A program made the translations under genes and the position numbers. The notes under the pieces were generated by a model. The model was not told where the DNA came from, ran no database searches, and saw only the letters and a list, made by a program, of their open reading frames with translations. 64,000 nucleotides of DNA from Fulvia fulva (taxonomy: Eukaryota > Ascomycota > Dothideomycetes > Mycosphaerellales > Mycosphaerellaceae): the NCBI RefSeq assembly GCF_020509005.1, contig NC_063018.1, forward strand, positions 310,001 through 374,000, in the 5' to 3' direction. This document shows, in pieces, positions 1 to 10,987 of this stretch (position 1 is its first letter; the number at the start of each line of letters is the position of its first letter).

Positions 1-430
1 GCGAAGGAAGGATCGATGCAAAGTATCCCATATGAATACTGGGATTAAAGTTGGCGCTCACTCGACCCACAATCCGGTCGAACTTGAGGGGGCTGGAGTG
101 AAACTACGTTCTGGTCATGAAGATGGTTTTCAGAGTTGAGGCTGGGCTAGAGGTGATGTATCGGTAGAAGTATCCCACTCGAAATGGACCATGCGGGAAA
201 GAAGCACCAGCGAGATGTGGAGAACAGACAAGGTGAACTTAGGTCACAAGAACGACAGACTCTTGTTCCAGTGTCCATGTTAGCATTACGCCATTGATCT
301 AGTTGAACGCAATCGCTTAGAATGTCCATAGGATATGCATTTGCAAATCTGTAGTGGATGCACCGACTTCGTCACAAGCAGGACAAGCACGTCGTCGAGG
401 GCACAGGTCAGCGGACATGGTCCATCCCCG
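1..430. other. 3' flank of the WW-domain gene, no gene seen
   Basis: This stretch lies downstream of the stop codon of the minus-strand WW-domain gene and runs to the window edge. It holds only short open frames without recognisable motifs or splice structure. It probably contains the 3' UTR of that gene. Confidence 0.5.
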
Positions 431-1578
431 TTAGTCCTCGTAGTAGTCCTCACGCTCTTCTTCGAGCTCCTCGCGTGCCTCCTGCAGATCCTCAAGCTCG
501 CTACTGCTGGCATCGGAGTCAGCGGCTGCCTCGACGGCCTCGTTGTAGTCCTGCTGGGCCTCGTGGAGTGACTCGGCGTCGCTGTCATGTGCTGGTGGAG
601 CGGCAGGTGTGCCGTAAGCGTATGCTGGATCAGCTGGTGGGGAGACGAAGTTGGGGTTGCCACCTGCAGGGGCGGCGTGGTGTCCGTCATCGCTGTCCGA
701 GTCGTCTGTGAAGTGGTTAGTACTGCGATGGTGGCGATAGATATCAAGAAGCGGCATGGCTCACGAGCAATGGCAGCACCAACAAGACCACCCACGGCCA
801 GACCACCAGCACCAGCTAGCAGCATGTTGCGAGTGTCATTGTCCTTCTCCTTCTTCTTGTCCTTCTCCTTCTTGTCAATGTCGCCGTAGTAGTTCTGAGC
901 ATTCTGCTGATGCTGAGGATCGTTGTAGCCTTGAGCGGGCATGGCACCTCCGTACTGGCTGTGGAAGCCACCTGCATCCTGACCGTGACCTCCGCCGCCA
1001 CCCATGTGGCTGGCACCGTAGGCAGCTGCACCTGCCGCGCCAAGACCGGCCACGCCAGCAGCTGTTCCGAAGCCGCGGTCACCGCCAGAGCTGGCGTGGA
1101 AGTCGGAAGGTGGGTTCCACTCAGCGCGGCCAGTGGTCTCTACGTAGTATTCGCGCTGGCTTTGCTGGTCGAACTGCTTGATCCAGCGTTGTGGTTGAGG
1201 AGGCGAGCCCTGTGGGCCGCCGTGTTGAGGTTGGCCGTACTGCTGGGATTGGTCGTAATGGGGTTGCTGGCCGTACGAAGAGTGGTCGCCGCCGTAGCTC
1301 TGGTTCTGTGGTGGGCCGCCGTACTGCTGTTGGTGGCCACCATATTGCTGCTGCTGGCCGCCGTACTGAGGTTGGCCGTACTGTTGCTGCTGCTGTCCGT
1401 ACGAATCGTGTCCGCCGTACTGAGGCTGGCTTGGAGGAGCACTGCCGCCGTAGTATGAGTCGGATTGGCCACGAGTGCCTTCGTGACTGCTGTCCGCTGG
1501 CTTCGACTCGGACTTCTTGTCATCACCGACGTTGAACTTTTCCTCGAACTCCTTGGTCAGTTTCTTGAAGAACGACAT
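431..1578 (-). CDS. WW domain / glycine-zipper protein with Q/G/Y-rich region (WWM1-like)
   Basis: Two exons, 1578-765 and 705-431, give about 362 aa. The 59 nt intron has a GTGAGC donor, a CTAAC branch site and a CACAG acceptor; after splicing the frame reads AIAHDSDSDDG without a break. Residues about 40-130 are a prion-like Q/G/Y repeat (QYGG, QQQQYGG). Residues about 131-158 are a WW domain (RWIKQFD..YYVETTGRAEWNPP). Then come a Gly/Ala-rich linker, a short Lys/Glu run, a glycine zipper (GAGGLAVGGLVGAA) and an acidic Ser/Glu tail ending EDYYED. Yeast Wwm1, a WW protein that interacts with the metacaspase, has the same order of WW, glycine zipper and acidic tail, so I infer a relative. WW domains bind proline-rich ligands. 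An unspliced reading runs on to 286 but loses the acidic frame. Confidence 0.8.
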
Positions 1579-3993
1579 CTTTGCTGCTGGTAAGATGGAG
1601 AAGTGTTCGAGGGTCTGGAAACTAGTGTCTGGGGAGGGAGTGATTGATGATGAGTGAGGTTTGTTTGTTTGTACGAAGGATCAGCTTGGGCAAAGCTATT
1701 TGAGCGATGGCGGGGCAGGCACGGTGACTTATCGATATGACCCCTGCAGACTCGCGACACTTGCATGTCTCGCATGTGAGGCCTCCTGCTAAAATCGGGT
1801 CCAAGAGTCCACATGTTCTACAGTCCACCTGCGTTGTGGAATCATGCCAAGCCGCGAATGCAGGACGTCTTTGTTGGCGTGCAGAGTAGATCTCATGCTG
1901 GCTTATCCGAGCGAACGATGTCGCGGCGGTCCATACAAGCGCAGCTTCGTGACAGCTGAGCTCTATGCGACCCTTGCTGCTGTCCATACATATCCCGCTC
2001 CATTTTCGTGGAGAATGCAAACACATAGCGAGGCATCAACCGCGCGGTTGCATCCTAGCGGCCGGTTGCTTGAGGCTCTGCGGACTTCGTATGGATAGCC
2101 AATCGTTGAGCAGAGCCAAGCCTCAGTCTGAGCAGTCCATGTAGCACTATCTACAAGCATGTGTGCAACAGTCTCAACAACGGCATGTTGTGTGGAGGGT
2201 ACAGCATGGAAGCGAAGACGAAGATGCAAAGGAACGGTGAAGTCGTTGTTGACGCGTGGCGGCTCGTGCGGAAGCTACTGCCGCACCGCCGAGAACCTTG
2301 TAATTTGTCCGCCACGCTTAGCGCGACCAGGATTGTGAATGTTGACCCCGACTTCACCTTGATGTCGATATCGACGCTGACTGCTCGCTGAGTGAAGTGC
2401 GAACACATGAGCCATGGTCGGTTTGTTTGTCGCTGATCCATCACGCTCGTACATGTGATGCTACACGCACACCCAACCGCCAGGACGAGCCTCGCACGAC
2501 CGATCTCATCCTCCGCCGATCCTGTTTACGCTTCGTCCGCGCCTGGGCCAACAGCAAAGAAACTGCAAGTCCAAATCAAAAGTCGGCCCGTGTGTGTCAG
2601 TATGAGAGCGGTACAAGAGAAAGGTCGTGGACTTCGGCAAGCTTGATCGTGAGGTGACGTGACACGGTAATACTCCTAAAGTACTCTTTGCAGCCTCCAG
2701 GCCTCAGCTATTAGCCAAGACACTGATGGCCTAGGTAAGGCGTCAGCATCCGCGGGCTATAAGGGCAGCCCGCACACCCAATGTCAGTGGAATGGGCGGT
2801 ACTTCTCTGCGCTGTGTTGCTGCCGGTGGTGGGGTGGGGTGGAGGGATGAGGGATGGGAAAAGAGGTAGGAAGGCATACTCCGCACCGGGTTAACCGCTA
2901 CTAGTCACCAAATAACCTTGCGCGAATGGGTAGAAAGCACAAACGCGGATAAGATGATAAGCGTAGCAGCTTCCAGGGCAGCGATCGGGAGTGTTCAGAG
3001 ATGCTCGAGGCCCGGATGTGCTGCAATCTGACAGAAATACAGCAAGCAGCCAGGGCACTCATCCTACTCTTATTCGATTTTTGCTGGATCCAACGACAGG
3101 CGAAACCTCGCCCACGGCCCGCCGTACCACAACCAATCCGTTACGCGTACGAGTCAGCGCCGATGGAGGGTTGGTGGTGCGAAGTGTGCAAGATTTGGTG
3201 TTCCTGGATGCAGTAAATGTAGGTTGGTAGTAGAGGGGATAAGAAAAAGACTCAAGAAGATCGCATCTTTGCACCAGGTTAACCATGTACAGGGCCCCGA
3301 TCGGCCTTGCGCAATCGGGTAGAGTTACGCAAACGCGGTCTTTCGGGGGGGGGGGGGGCGCTGTATAGGCGTCCAGGACCGCAGTCGGCGAGAGTGGTCA
3401 TGCTGTCAAGACCCAGGTGTGCGCAGTCGGGTAGAGCTACGCAAGCAGTCGAGACTCGATTCGCACTCTCTGGTTGCCTTCTGCTGGATCCAACACAGGA
3501 CGGGAACCTTGGACGGTCCTGCGTACCGCACTCGATCAATACGCGTCCGGCCTTGCGCTGAAGAAGGAAGTGGTGGTGCTAGCGAGTGGTTATGGTAGTG
3601 TAGAAGAAAGAATGAGAATAAGTGGAAGAAGAAGGGTTAGGCAGTGGCGGGGTTTTTAAACCATTGTGCACGGATCACACGCGTTGTGCCGCCAGAATCG
3701 CGGTACGTCACACGAGAGAAGACATGCATTCACTGGATCGCACCAACAGAGCAACTGTGAACTTCTCGACGTTCACTGATGGCGACCATTGACTCACGAG
3801 TTCTGATCGCGTCCCCTGGGATGACGAAGCCATGGATCGCGGGCACGCAACATTCATTCACCTGGAAAGTGGGCCCGACTCACGTGCCCCGTCTTTAAAA
3901 CGTGCTTCCACCTCACTCTCTCCAGCTAAAACATTTCACGCACACGCAACCCACCTGACCACTGTGACATTTCCCCGGAGACAACACGCAGTC
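1579..3993. other. 2.4 kb intergenic region
   Basis: No coding region could be supported here. The left part holds the promoter of the minus-strand WW-domain gene. The right part (about 3660-3993) holds the promoter of the plus-strand gene that starts at 3994. The middle contains a decayed tandem duplication, described separately. Confidence 0.5.
2886..3660. repeat. Two-copy degenerate tandem duplication (unit about 385 bp)
   Basis: Copy 1 (about 2886-3270) and copy 2 (about 3271-3660) share ordered landmarks. These are GGTTAACC; TTGCGC..A(T/A)(C/G)GGGTAGA followed by AAACGCGG; GCTGGATCCAAC followed by ACAGG; and ACGCGT(A/C). The copies have diverged by many substitutions and indels. Copy 2 carries an uninterrupted run of 14 G at 3345-3358. 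A second GTAGAGCTACGCAAGC block at about 3431 suggests a further internal duplication. There is no open frame shared by the copies. Confidence 0.65.
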
Positions 3994-5458
3994 ATGCCGC
4001 CACGAAAGAAGGGCACTGCGCGCGCAAGCGACGGTGGAGCTGGAAACTTGGACGGTATGCAACCCACCCAAAATGCGAAACCAGTATATCTTTGCATGAC
4101 CAGTCCCTCATTAACGTGTTATAGATCTTCCAGTTGGTGGCACCGAAGAAGGCCGTTTCAGCCCAGAGAGGCATGGATTTTGGAAAGACAAGACAGGCCA
4201 TGAGCGACGGCAAAACGCACGAGCGGCTGCCGACTCAGATGAGCGTGGCCAGCAAACAGCTCTGAGTCCAGATCTTCGTGAAGAGGGAGACCAGCAGCAG
4301 GACGAGAAGTTCAAGACGAGAAAGTCAAAGAAGAGAAAGCGCAAGCCCGAGGTAAGTCGCATCACGAGCAGCTTGTAGTTACGTACCTGGAACGGAGCCA
4401 CAGAACTAATGATACGACAGCCCACAACGACCGTGCCGCCAACGAGCAGCAAAAAGGCGAAGGATAAGATCGAAGAGCACCTAAGCTTCGTCAAGCCGTT
4501 CGATGTGTTTAAGACATCATTCTCAGCCTACACAGATGCTGATGCGTTGAAGGCCGAGCTATCACTTGCCTTGAAACTCGAGCAATCATTGAGCGAGCGA
4601 CCCGCGTTCTCCTCAAAAAGCAACCATTCACAGTATCTGGCAGGCCTCAAGCAGCACATCGCCATCTTGATACGACAGGATGGGTCTCTTGGGCCTCACT
4701 ACATCATTCCGTTACCCTCTTCGACCACTCGAGAACCTGCTGAGCGTGTTCTCGACTCACATTTCTTGGTCCTAGCAGACAAAATCGTCGCCGACGCAGA
4801 CCCCGATGACCAATTTGTCACTAGAGACCTGGACTTCACAGACCTCAACGCAGTCGAGTACGAGCTCGAGCACAGCAACCACTTGCGACAATTGCTTAAA
4901 AGCGATAAGAAGTTCCAGGCTCGTGCTTCGAAGCCATCCATATTCTACCGCACCGTGCAAGACTGGATTGATTGTTTGGATACCCACAAGCAGATGTTGA
5001 AGCTGCGACAGAACAAGGCAAAACATTTATATCGTGAAGCGGTACGCAACGGTGACCAGACGTCAATGACTGCAAGCCAAAGCTTTGCAGGTCTTGACAA
5101 AGTCCTCGAATCTCTCACCAACAGCCTGCGACCATACGATGACGCGACCACCCAGAAGTCCCCTCTCACTGACTGCGAAGACGCGCAGTGCAACATCCAG
5201 GCTTCGAGCGATAAGTCGAATCTCGAACACATGCGCAAGACATTCGGGGTGTATCTCAGCGAGATGGACGAGCGGGTTGGGGATGCTGACGTGGACGTTT
5301 CCAACACGAACCTGAATGCCCCGGAGCACGCAGCCGCTAAGAAGGACAAGTTTGCCCACGAGCAGGCCGTCAGAGCAGTGAGTTCGCTCGTGGCCATGGT
5401 CGATGCGCAGCTTGACAATCTCAAAAAGAGAAAGGAAGCGGAAGCAAACGCACTGTGA
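3994..5458 (+). CDS. Hypothetical lysine-rich, probably nuclear protein
   Basis: Three exons, 3994-4054, 4125-4351 and 4421-5458, give about 441 aa. Introns are 70 nt (GTATGC...TATAG) and 69 nt (GTAAGT...CTAAT...ACAG). The start MPPRKKG follows a GTC context, and both junctions keep frame. The N-terminus is basic. Exon 2 ends in a dense KTRKSKKRKRKPE stretch that could act as a nuclear localisation signal. Exon 3 is predicted largely helical, with charged coiled-coil-like segments (for example AVEYELEHSNHLRQLLKSDK) and a basic end KKRKEAEANAL. I do not recognise a family. Function is unknown; nuclear location is inferred only from the basic stretch. Confidence 0.75.
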
Positions 5459-6035
5459 GCGATATGCGAGATGTGTGCACCGCCGATACTGCGGCCATGG
5501 AGAGGGAGCTGTACCTCACGGCTGTGCGAACCCTTGGTACAATGACTATAAGCGACGCGACCCGGTCTGGTTGGAGCTCATATTAAAGTCGCCTTCGGCT
5601 TTACTGCACAGGACATTGACGAGGCTGCATGACACACCAGGCATAAGACTTTGTGCAGATTGACGATTTCAGTCATAGAAGAGACTATGGCGATGAGCGT
5701 GGAGCTGGCGTTTTTTGATTGTTTTCTTACTACCTGCCGTGTATGTGCACTACGCGACGCGATATGAAGGATTAATGCATAGGCGAATTGTAGTATGCTG
5801 GCGCTCTCGAAAGATGATGCCTCGGTCCCAGAACACATGATTACCTAATACTGACGTAACCTGTCTCGCACATTCACTCGTCCTACTCGTCCCAACATGG
5901 CAAGAATAGAAGGCATAGATCGCATGTGATTGCATTGCAAAATGCTACTACAAGCTTCGGGATGAGGAGGCTTGAAGCCTATATCTCCCCTGATCCCTGA
6001 TCCCTGCAGCCCTTGCATGCTCCATCCCCGCCAAG
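5459..6035. other. Intergenic region
   Basis: This stretch holds the 3' UTR of the upstream plus-strand gene and the promoter/5' UTR of the metallophosphoesterase gene. No gene, repeat or clear TATA box was seen. Confidence 0.45.
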
Positions 6036-7325
6036 ATGTTCGACGTGAACGTCACAGTCGTCGTGACCGTCAACCAAGTCGCAGACCAAATCGATAGAAG
6101 GAAGGTGCACTCGCGGAAAGGCAATAGCCAAGCTTCTGAACGCACTTTCCCAGTGCGAGCATCCGGACGCGGCGGCTCTCAGCGCGGCTATGCTTCCACC
6201 ACACTGGACTTTGGCAATGGCAGAAAGATACGAGGAATCGCAAATGGTCCCGGTCAGACAATCAGCTTCGGTCTAGGGACATTCGCCTCCCACCTCTTCA
6301 CCGGCCTCTTCGGCTTTCTGGCGACCAGCATGATCTCTCTCTTCCCGCCTTCGAAAGGACCTTATGAGATTCCGCCCTGGTGGCTCCAGCTCCTTCATCC
6401 CATCAAACTGCTCGCCAGAATTCTGGACCTCATCTTCTCCCTCTTCCGCCTCGACAATACAATAAAGAAGAACATCTCCATCGTCTGCATCTCCGATACC
6501 CACTCCCTCACAACCCGCAACATCCCCCACGGCGACATCCTCATCCACGCCGGCGATCTCACAAACTCAGGCACGCCCTCCGAAATCCAGGAGCAGATAT
6601 ACTGGCTCTCCTCCCTCCCCCACACACACAAAATCATCATAGCCGGCAACCACGACACCTGGCTGGACCCCAACAGTCGTGCAACCCTCCCCCTCGAAGA
6701 CCAGGACGGCAAACTGGACTGGACAGACCTCATCTACCTCCAATCAACCTCCACAACCCTCGACTTCTCCCACCGCACTGGCATCAACAAAGGCCAGATC
6801 AAGATCTTCGGAATGCCGCACACGCCCGACATTCTCGGTCCAGAGCATGCGTTCCAATACCAACGCGGGACCGACGTCTGGACGAATACGATTCCTGACG
6901 ATACCGATATTGTCGTAACGCATACGCCGCCTCGCTATCATTTAGACCTTCCTGGAGTGACGGCGATGGGCGATGACTTTTTGCTTCGTGAAGTTGCTCG
7001 TGTCAAGCCAGGTCTGCACGTCTTCGGCCATATACATGCCGGCAAGAGTGATATATTCGGCTCAGCGAAAGGAGGGCAGGAAATCGTTAGATGGGATGAG
7101 AGAGAGGAGCATTTCGAGGGTGCGGTGAGGTCAGGGCATCCATTTGGGATTTTTAGTAATGTGGTTGCGATGTGGCATTTGTGGATGTTGTTCTTCAGTG
7201 GGATCGTGGGAGTTGTGAGGGATTGGTGTGGGTGGGATGTGGAGAGTACGAGGATGGTCAATGCGAGCATGGTCTACTGTAACACGGGAGTCATTGGGAA
7301 CGAGGCGCAGGTTGTGTACCTTTAG
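6036..7325 (+). CDS. Calcineurin-like metallophosphoesterase (UPF0046/MPPED type)
   Basis: The single-exon frame is 429 aa. Metallophosphoesterase motifs appear in order: SDTH (about 153-156), GD in HAGDLT (173-174), GNHD (204-207), THTPP, and GHIHAG near the C-terminal third. These bind a two-metal centre that hydrolyses phosphomono- or diesters. The DxH...GD...GNHD...GHxH set with the spacing seen here fits the MPPED1/2 (UPF0046) group, which includes fungal relatives. A hydrophobic or amphipathic segment (about 111-140) precedes the domain and could tether it to a membrane. The first ATG at 6036 gives a long Arg/Gly-rich leader; ATG 6330 (MISLFPPSKGP) is an equally good start, giving about 331 aa. 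The gene converges with the next one, with 171 nt between stops. The physiological substrate is unknown. Confidence 0.85.
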   Translation: MFDVNVTVVVTVNQVADQIDRRKVHSRKGNSQASERTFPVRASGRGGSQRGYASTTLDFGNGRKIRGIANGPGQTISFGLGTFASHLFTGLFGFLATSMISLFPPSKGPYEIPPWWLQLLHPIKLLARILDLIFSLFRLDNTIKKNISIVCISDTHSLTTRNIPHGDILIHAGDLTNSGTPSEIQEQIYWLSSLPHTHKIIIAGNHDTWLDPNSRATLPLEDQDGKLDWTDLIYLQSTSTTLDFSHRTGINKGQIKIFGMPHTPDILGPEHAFQYQRGTDVWTNTIPDDTDIVVTHTPPRYHLDLPGVTAMGDDFLLREVARVKPGLHVFGHIHAGKSDIFGSAKGGQEIVRWDEREEHFEGAVRSGHPFGIFSNVVAMWHLWMLFFSGIVGVVRDWCGWDVESTRMVNASMVYCNTGVIGNEAQVVYL

Positions 7326-7496
7326 GAGAGCATCTATTAGGGCCGGAAGTTGCTAGCTATGACTTTGTTCATCACATCAATTTTTGTATCATCGCACATC
7401 ACCTTGACCCAACCCTATACCAGTACCGAAAGTCCTGTGTTGCCTGTCTCCTAGGAGTATCTATCTCCCATCCCTCTCTGTCGATATCACCCACCT

Positions 7497-9542
7497 CTAC
7501 CACGACTCCCACTTCTGCCCACCCATCGCCACCAGCCGATTGAAAAGCTCATCCCTCAACACCATCGCCGTAATAATCCACGAATTACCCCTCTTATCAA
7601 TAATCTCCAACCCATCCGCCACCTCCCTCCCCGTAGCCCACCCCACCACCAACTTCGACTTCCAACCCAGGCCCCCAATCTTCTTCAACTCCTTGATATC
7701 CGCAATCGCCACAGTCCACACAGGATGCAGCTCATCGTCGAGATCGCCAGAGGATGTGACGATATTCTTATCAACACTGAAGCCCACACACGGAATCGTC
7801 GCTTTCGTCGCGATGTACGCATGTCCCCTCTTGCCATGGCATCGACACTTGAAGTCGACAGGACCGCTGAGCTTGTTGTCGCGCTTGCTGGGGATGACGC
7901 CCAATCGTTGTTTGGAGACTTCGCTGCCGGCTTTGGCTTTGACGTGGTCTGCACCGAGGATGCCGTCAACGGTGGTTTTGATACTACCTTTTACCGCTGC
8001 GAGGACTCGTGCGCCCTTCTTGCCGTGTTTCTTCTCCACTGCTTCGTCGACGTCGCCGCCGGCGGTTTGCTGGGGTATGGATGGGTCGCGTTCCATCGCT
8101 GCTTGGATTTCTTCGGGTGAGGCGTTGAGGGGCCAGTCGGAGCCGACTGCTTTGATGTGAGCGTCGGTGAGCTCGACGGGCTCGTCATCGGGTGGTGAGA
8201 GGCCAGCGTACGGTGGAGGTGGGAGAGGAGCTTTATTGGCTTCGCCGATTCGCAGGAGGGTAATAGTGAGCTGAGCATTGGTGGGCACGCCCTTGAGAAG
8301 TGTGTTGCGAAGCTCGAGCAATTTCTGCCACTTAGGGAAGTTGGTGTTGAGCCAATCAAGACCTCGCCAGATGAGCGGGTCTCCGAAGAAGCCAAAGCCG
8401 ATACCGAATGTTGTGCCTTTCACGACCATATATGACGAGATGAAGAACGAGCCAGCTAGGACCGGCACCAGGACGGCTGCCAGGCGTAGTCGAACGACAT
8501 CCTTGGGAAATGGCGGAGTCGGTTCCAGTGCATTGCCAAATCGTTCCCACGTATCAGTCACATCGGCAAGACCATGCATGACAGGTCGCATCTTGTTCCA
8601 GATCGCAGTCTCCATCGGCTCCTTGGACTTGTCGTGCTTCACGTCACCGCTTGCGGAGTTTCGGGCCTTACTGGCGCTCACAGCCATCGCTGTCGGATCA
8701 GGAACGCTGTCGCCAGTCTCACTCTCCTTCTCAGCTCCAGGTGGATCACCCTGAGGATGTTTGCCACTCACGCTGGCGAGGGCAACAGAGGTGATACTGT
8801 TGACGAAGTTGCTAGCCTCAGCTTCAACAGCCTCACCTTTGTGCTTCTCTGGTGCGCCCGTGGCAGAGTCAGTAGATCCTAGTACTCCTGCCTTGGGCTT
8901 TTGCACGCCACCGGTACTGCCCGAGACGAGGGCGAGCGGAGCTGGAGGGAACAGGGCCTCTCGACATCGTGGGTATGTGATCAAGGCAATCACCAAGCAG
9001 AGTAATGCAGGCACAAGAAGATCAAGCAGCCAAGCCACAAAGTACCCAACACAGAAATAAGTCGTTCGTTGTGTCTCCCTCCAAGAACGCAGACGCACGA
9101 TATGCTTGCCAAACCCCATGAGACCAATAATCACCGTCATATACAGCCGTTCGACATTCGCTCGTAGCTTGTCCGGAGAAAACTCTTCTTCATCGGCGAT
9201 GTTGAGGTCCAGCTTGCCAGGAGGCGGGTAAGGGAATTCCTTCACATGGTACATTTGCTTGTTGAATCGCCGCACCAGCACCCACAGCTCATCGTTTGGC
9301 ATCTTTCCGATGAGAGGGTTAGGGATCTCGTCCACATGATCCAGCCAGCCTAAGTCCTTGACTTCATCACTATGAGCCAGCTGAGCGGCGCCCTTGTCAT
9401 CGTGGTCCGCCATGGCCAGTGCATGGCTTTCTGTCGGCTCCTGCGTGAGGGAGTGGGAGGTCTCCTCCTTGTCCGGATTCGTCACAGGATCCATGTTGTC
9501 CGGTATAGGAAGGAAGTCTGTCAAAGTGGGAGGAGAGGCCAT
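7497..9542 (-). CDS. DUF3292-like membrane protein
   Basis: The uninterrupted frame is 681 aa, starting MASPPTLTDF. An N-terminal soluble region ends in PNPLIGKMPNDELW and LYMTVIIG. Hydrophobic segments follow (FCVGYFVAWLLDLLVPALLC and nearby), then a low-complexity Ser/Gly/Glu linker. A second hydrophobic pair comes next (LAAVLVPVLAGSFFIS, GTTFGIGFGFF), and then a long cytosolic-type C-terminal half ending in a compact beta-rich module (VGFSVDKNIV...WTVAIADIKELKKIGGLGW). The layout and length resemble the fungal DUF3292 family (about 650-750 aa). I assign that family from memory of its general form, so treat the name as provisional. The C-terminal module looks GRAM/PH-like by pattern, which is inference. 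The cellular role is unknown. Confidence 0.75.
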   Translation of the reverse strand: MASPPTLTDFLPIPDNMDPVTNPDKEETSHSLTQEPTESHALAMADHDDKGAAQLAHSDEVKDLGWLDHVDEIPNPLIGKMPNDELWVLVRRFNKQMYHVKEFPYPPPGKLDLNIADEEEFSPDKLRANVERLYMTVIIGLMGFGKHIVRLRSWRETQRTTYFCVGYFVAWLLDLLVPALLCLVIALITYPRCREALFPPAPLALVSGSTGGVQKPKAGVLGSTDSATGAPEKHKGEAVEAEASNFVNSITSVALASVSGKHPQGDPPGAEKESETGDSVPDPTAMAVSASKARNSASGDVKHDKSKEPMETAIWNKMRPVMHGLADVTDTWERFGNALEPTPPFPKDVVRLRLAAVLVPVLAGSFFISSYMVVKGTTFGIGFGFFGDPLIWRGLDWLNTNFPKWQKLLELRNTLLKGVPTNAQLTITLLRIGEANKAPLPPPPYAGLSPPDDEPVELTDAHIKAVGSDWPLNASPEEIQAAMERDPSIPQQTAGGDVDEAVEKKHGKKGARVLAAVKGSIKTTVDGILGADHVKAKAGSEVSKQRLGVIPSKRDNKLSGPVDFKCRCHGKRGHAYIATKATIPCVGFSVDKNIVTSSGDLDDELHPVWTVAIADIKELKKIGGLGWKSKLVVGWATGREVADGLEIIDKRGNSWIITAMVLRDELFNRLVAMGGQKWESW

Positions 9543-9841
9543 GTTGATAGATGCCCAGGGATTAGATGTGGATACTTGCAGTGATGTGGCCTTTGCGGGT
9601 GTTTCATCATCTCGATGCAGAACGCAAGATTGGGCCTATCGAGACAAAGCGTTTAGCCTCTTTCACGTGCAGGTGCCGGCGCGATTTGCCATGTGGAGAT
9701 TGCGTCATGACACAGGGGTCTTCAGCGCTAGTCTGTTTCGGGGCAGCTACGTTCGGGGAGTTCCATCGGCGTACTCCGTACAGTATATGCTATATCGATG
9801 GTCTACTGAGAAAGGTTCGTTGTCAAGCTGATAATCGCTGC

Positions 9842-9925
9842 TGAGGCAGCACAATTACTGTTGCCGTGCACCATTGTTTCAAAGAGATAGCACGGGCGGC
9901 GCGGCCGACTTCGAGATTTCGGCAA
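9842..9925. repeat. Short dispersed direct repeat, copy A
   Basis: It aligns with copy B at about 12073-12165 through GAGGCAGCA(C/G)AATT, TGTT..CGTG.ACCA, TTTCAAA or TCTCAAA, and GCGCGGCCGA.CTCG. The two copies flank the small secreted-protein gene at 10988-11825. Identity is imperfect and the extent is uncertain. Confidence 0.4.
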
Positions 9926-10927
9926 GAAGCAGCACAACAACGATACAGACATCACCACCTCAACTCTACCTGTGTCCTTGCACAGCTGGAATGCGTCTGA
10001 CATCGTTCACCTACTCTCCTACTAGCCGCACACCACACCACATACACACTCTGCCAGCAGGATAGCTGGCTGTGACCATAATACCCACTATCCCGTGACG
10101 AAAACCTTGGTCTGGCGATGAAGGCTGCAAAGACTGCTTGATATTCTGACTCGGGCAGGAAAGACAAGTTCAATAATCCATTGATGAGCGGCCAACCGAC
10201 GCGCATTTCCGCATCTCATGTGGCGCTCCTTTCCCGTTTGTCTGTGGATGCCCTTCATAGCTGTCGTGAGCTCGGAAACGATTCTGCGTAGTTCGACCGG
10301 AGAGGTCGATTATTTGAGTACTGCAGCGCCTTGACACGCCGGGAGGGAATTTCGTTAGCACAGCCATACCTCGTTGCGTAAGAGCAGCGCATAGATCAAC
10401 CGCAATCGTAGTATTCCATCGAAACGAGGCTAACGAAACAACCCCCCAAGTATCAAGACGCCGTACATGGGCGCTGAGCTGAGACGACTTCCCAACAACT
10501 GTGGTTGTTAGACACAGCACGGTCTCTGCAGCAAGTTGTACTGTAGTCTCCTCAATGCTTCTGCGCGGAAGATTGTCAGGCGCGGACCGATCGCGTCATT
10601 TCGTATCCAAGCAAGATCTGCATCGGCGAAGTCTTGGCCATCTTTGAAGTTGCCTACATTCGCCTCGCCAAGTGCTTGATTCTCGCCGAGGGGATCGTCT
10701 AAAAACGAATCCGTCTTCTTGTTTGGTGCAGCACGAGGAACGAGCTGACGTAGCCCGCGATATCAGGCAGGATGCTGTGGAACTTGCGCGCCGAGAAGTT
10801 CGTGCGGTGCCAGTAGTTTGTCGAAGTAGGATCCATCGTGGAAAATGCTCCAGACTACGCTGGTGGTCTCGGGCTTGGCAAGTACCACAAGAACTGGGCG
10901 TGCGTTCTTCGGAAGACGTTGTTGATG

Positions 10928-10935
10928 TATAAAAG
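10928..10935 (+). promoter_or_regulatory. TATA box of the secreted-protein gene
   Basis: TATAAAAG lies 53 bp upstream of ATG 10988. That is a plausible core promoter position for a small secreted protein with a short leader. Confidence 0.5.
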
Positions 10936-10987
10936 ACGGTGCATCTTCATATCCCTGCTGCTAGTTTGAAAGAACGTCGACTTCAAG

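Larger units (their letters stand above)
9543..10987. other. 1.4 kb intergenic region
   Basis: This region is the promoter of the minus-strand DUF3292-like gene and, on the right, of the secreted-protein gene at 10988. No coding exon could be supported. It contains one copy of a short dispersed repeat (about 9842-9925) whose relative lies at about 12073-12165. Confidence 0.45.

Noticed and set aside
910..1458. Leu/Val-rich plus-strand frame of 182 codons resembling a membrane protein
   Set aside because: It is the antisense of the Q/G/Y repeat of the WW-domain gene. Complementary codons produce artificial Leu, Val and Ala runs.
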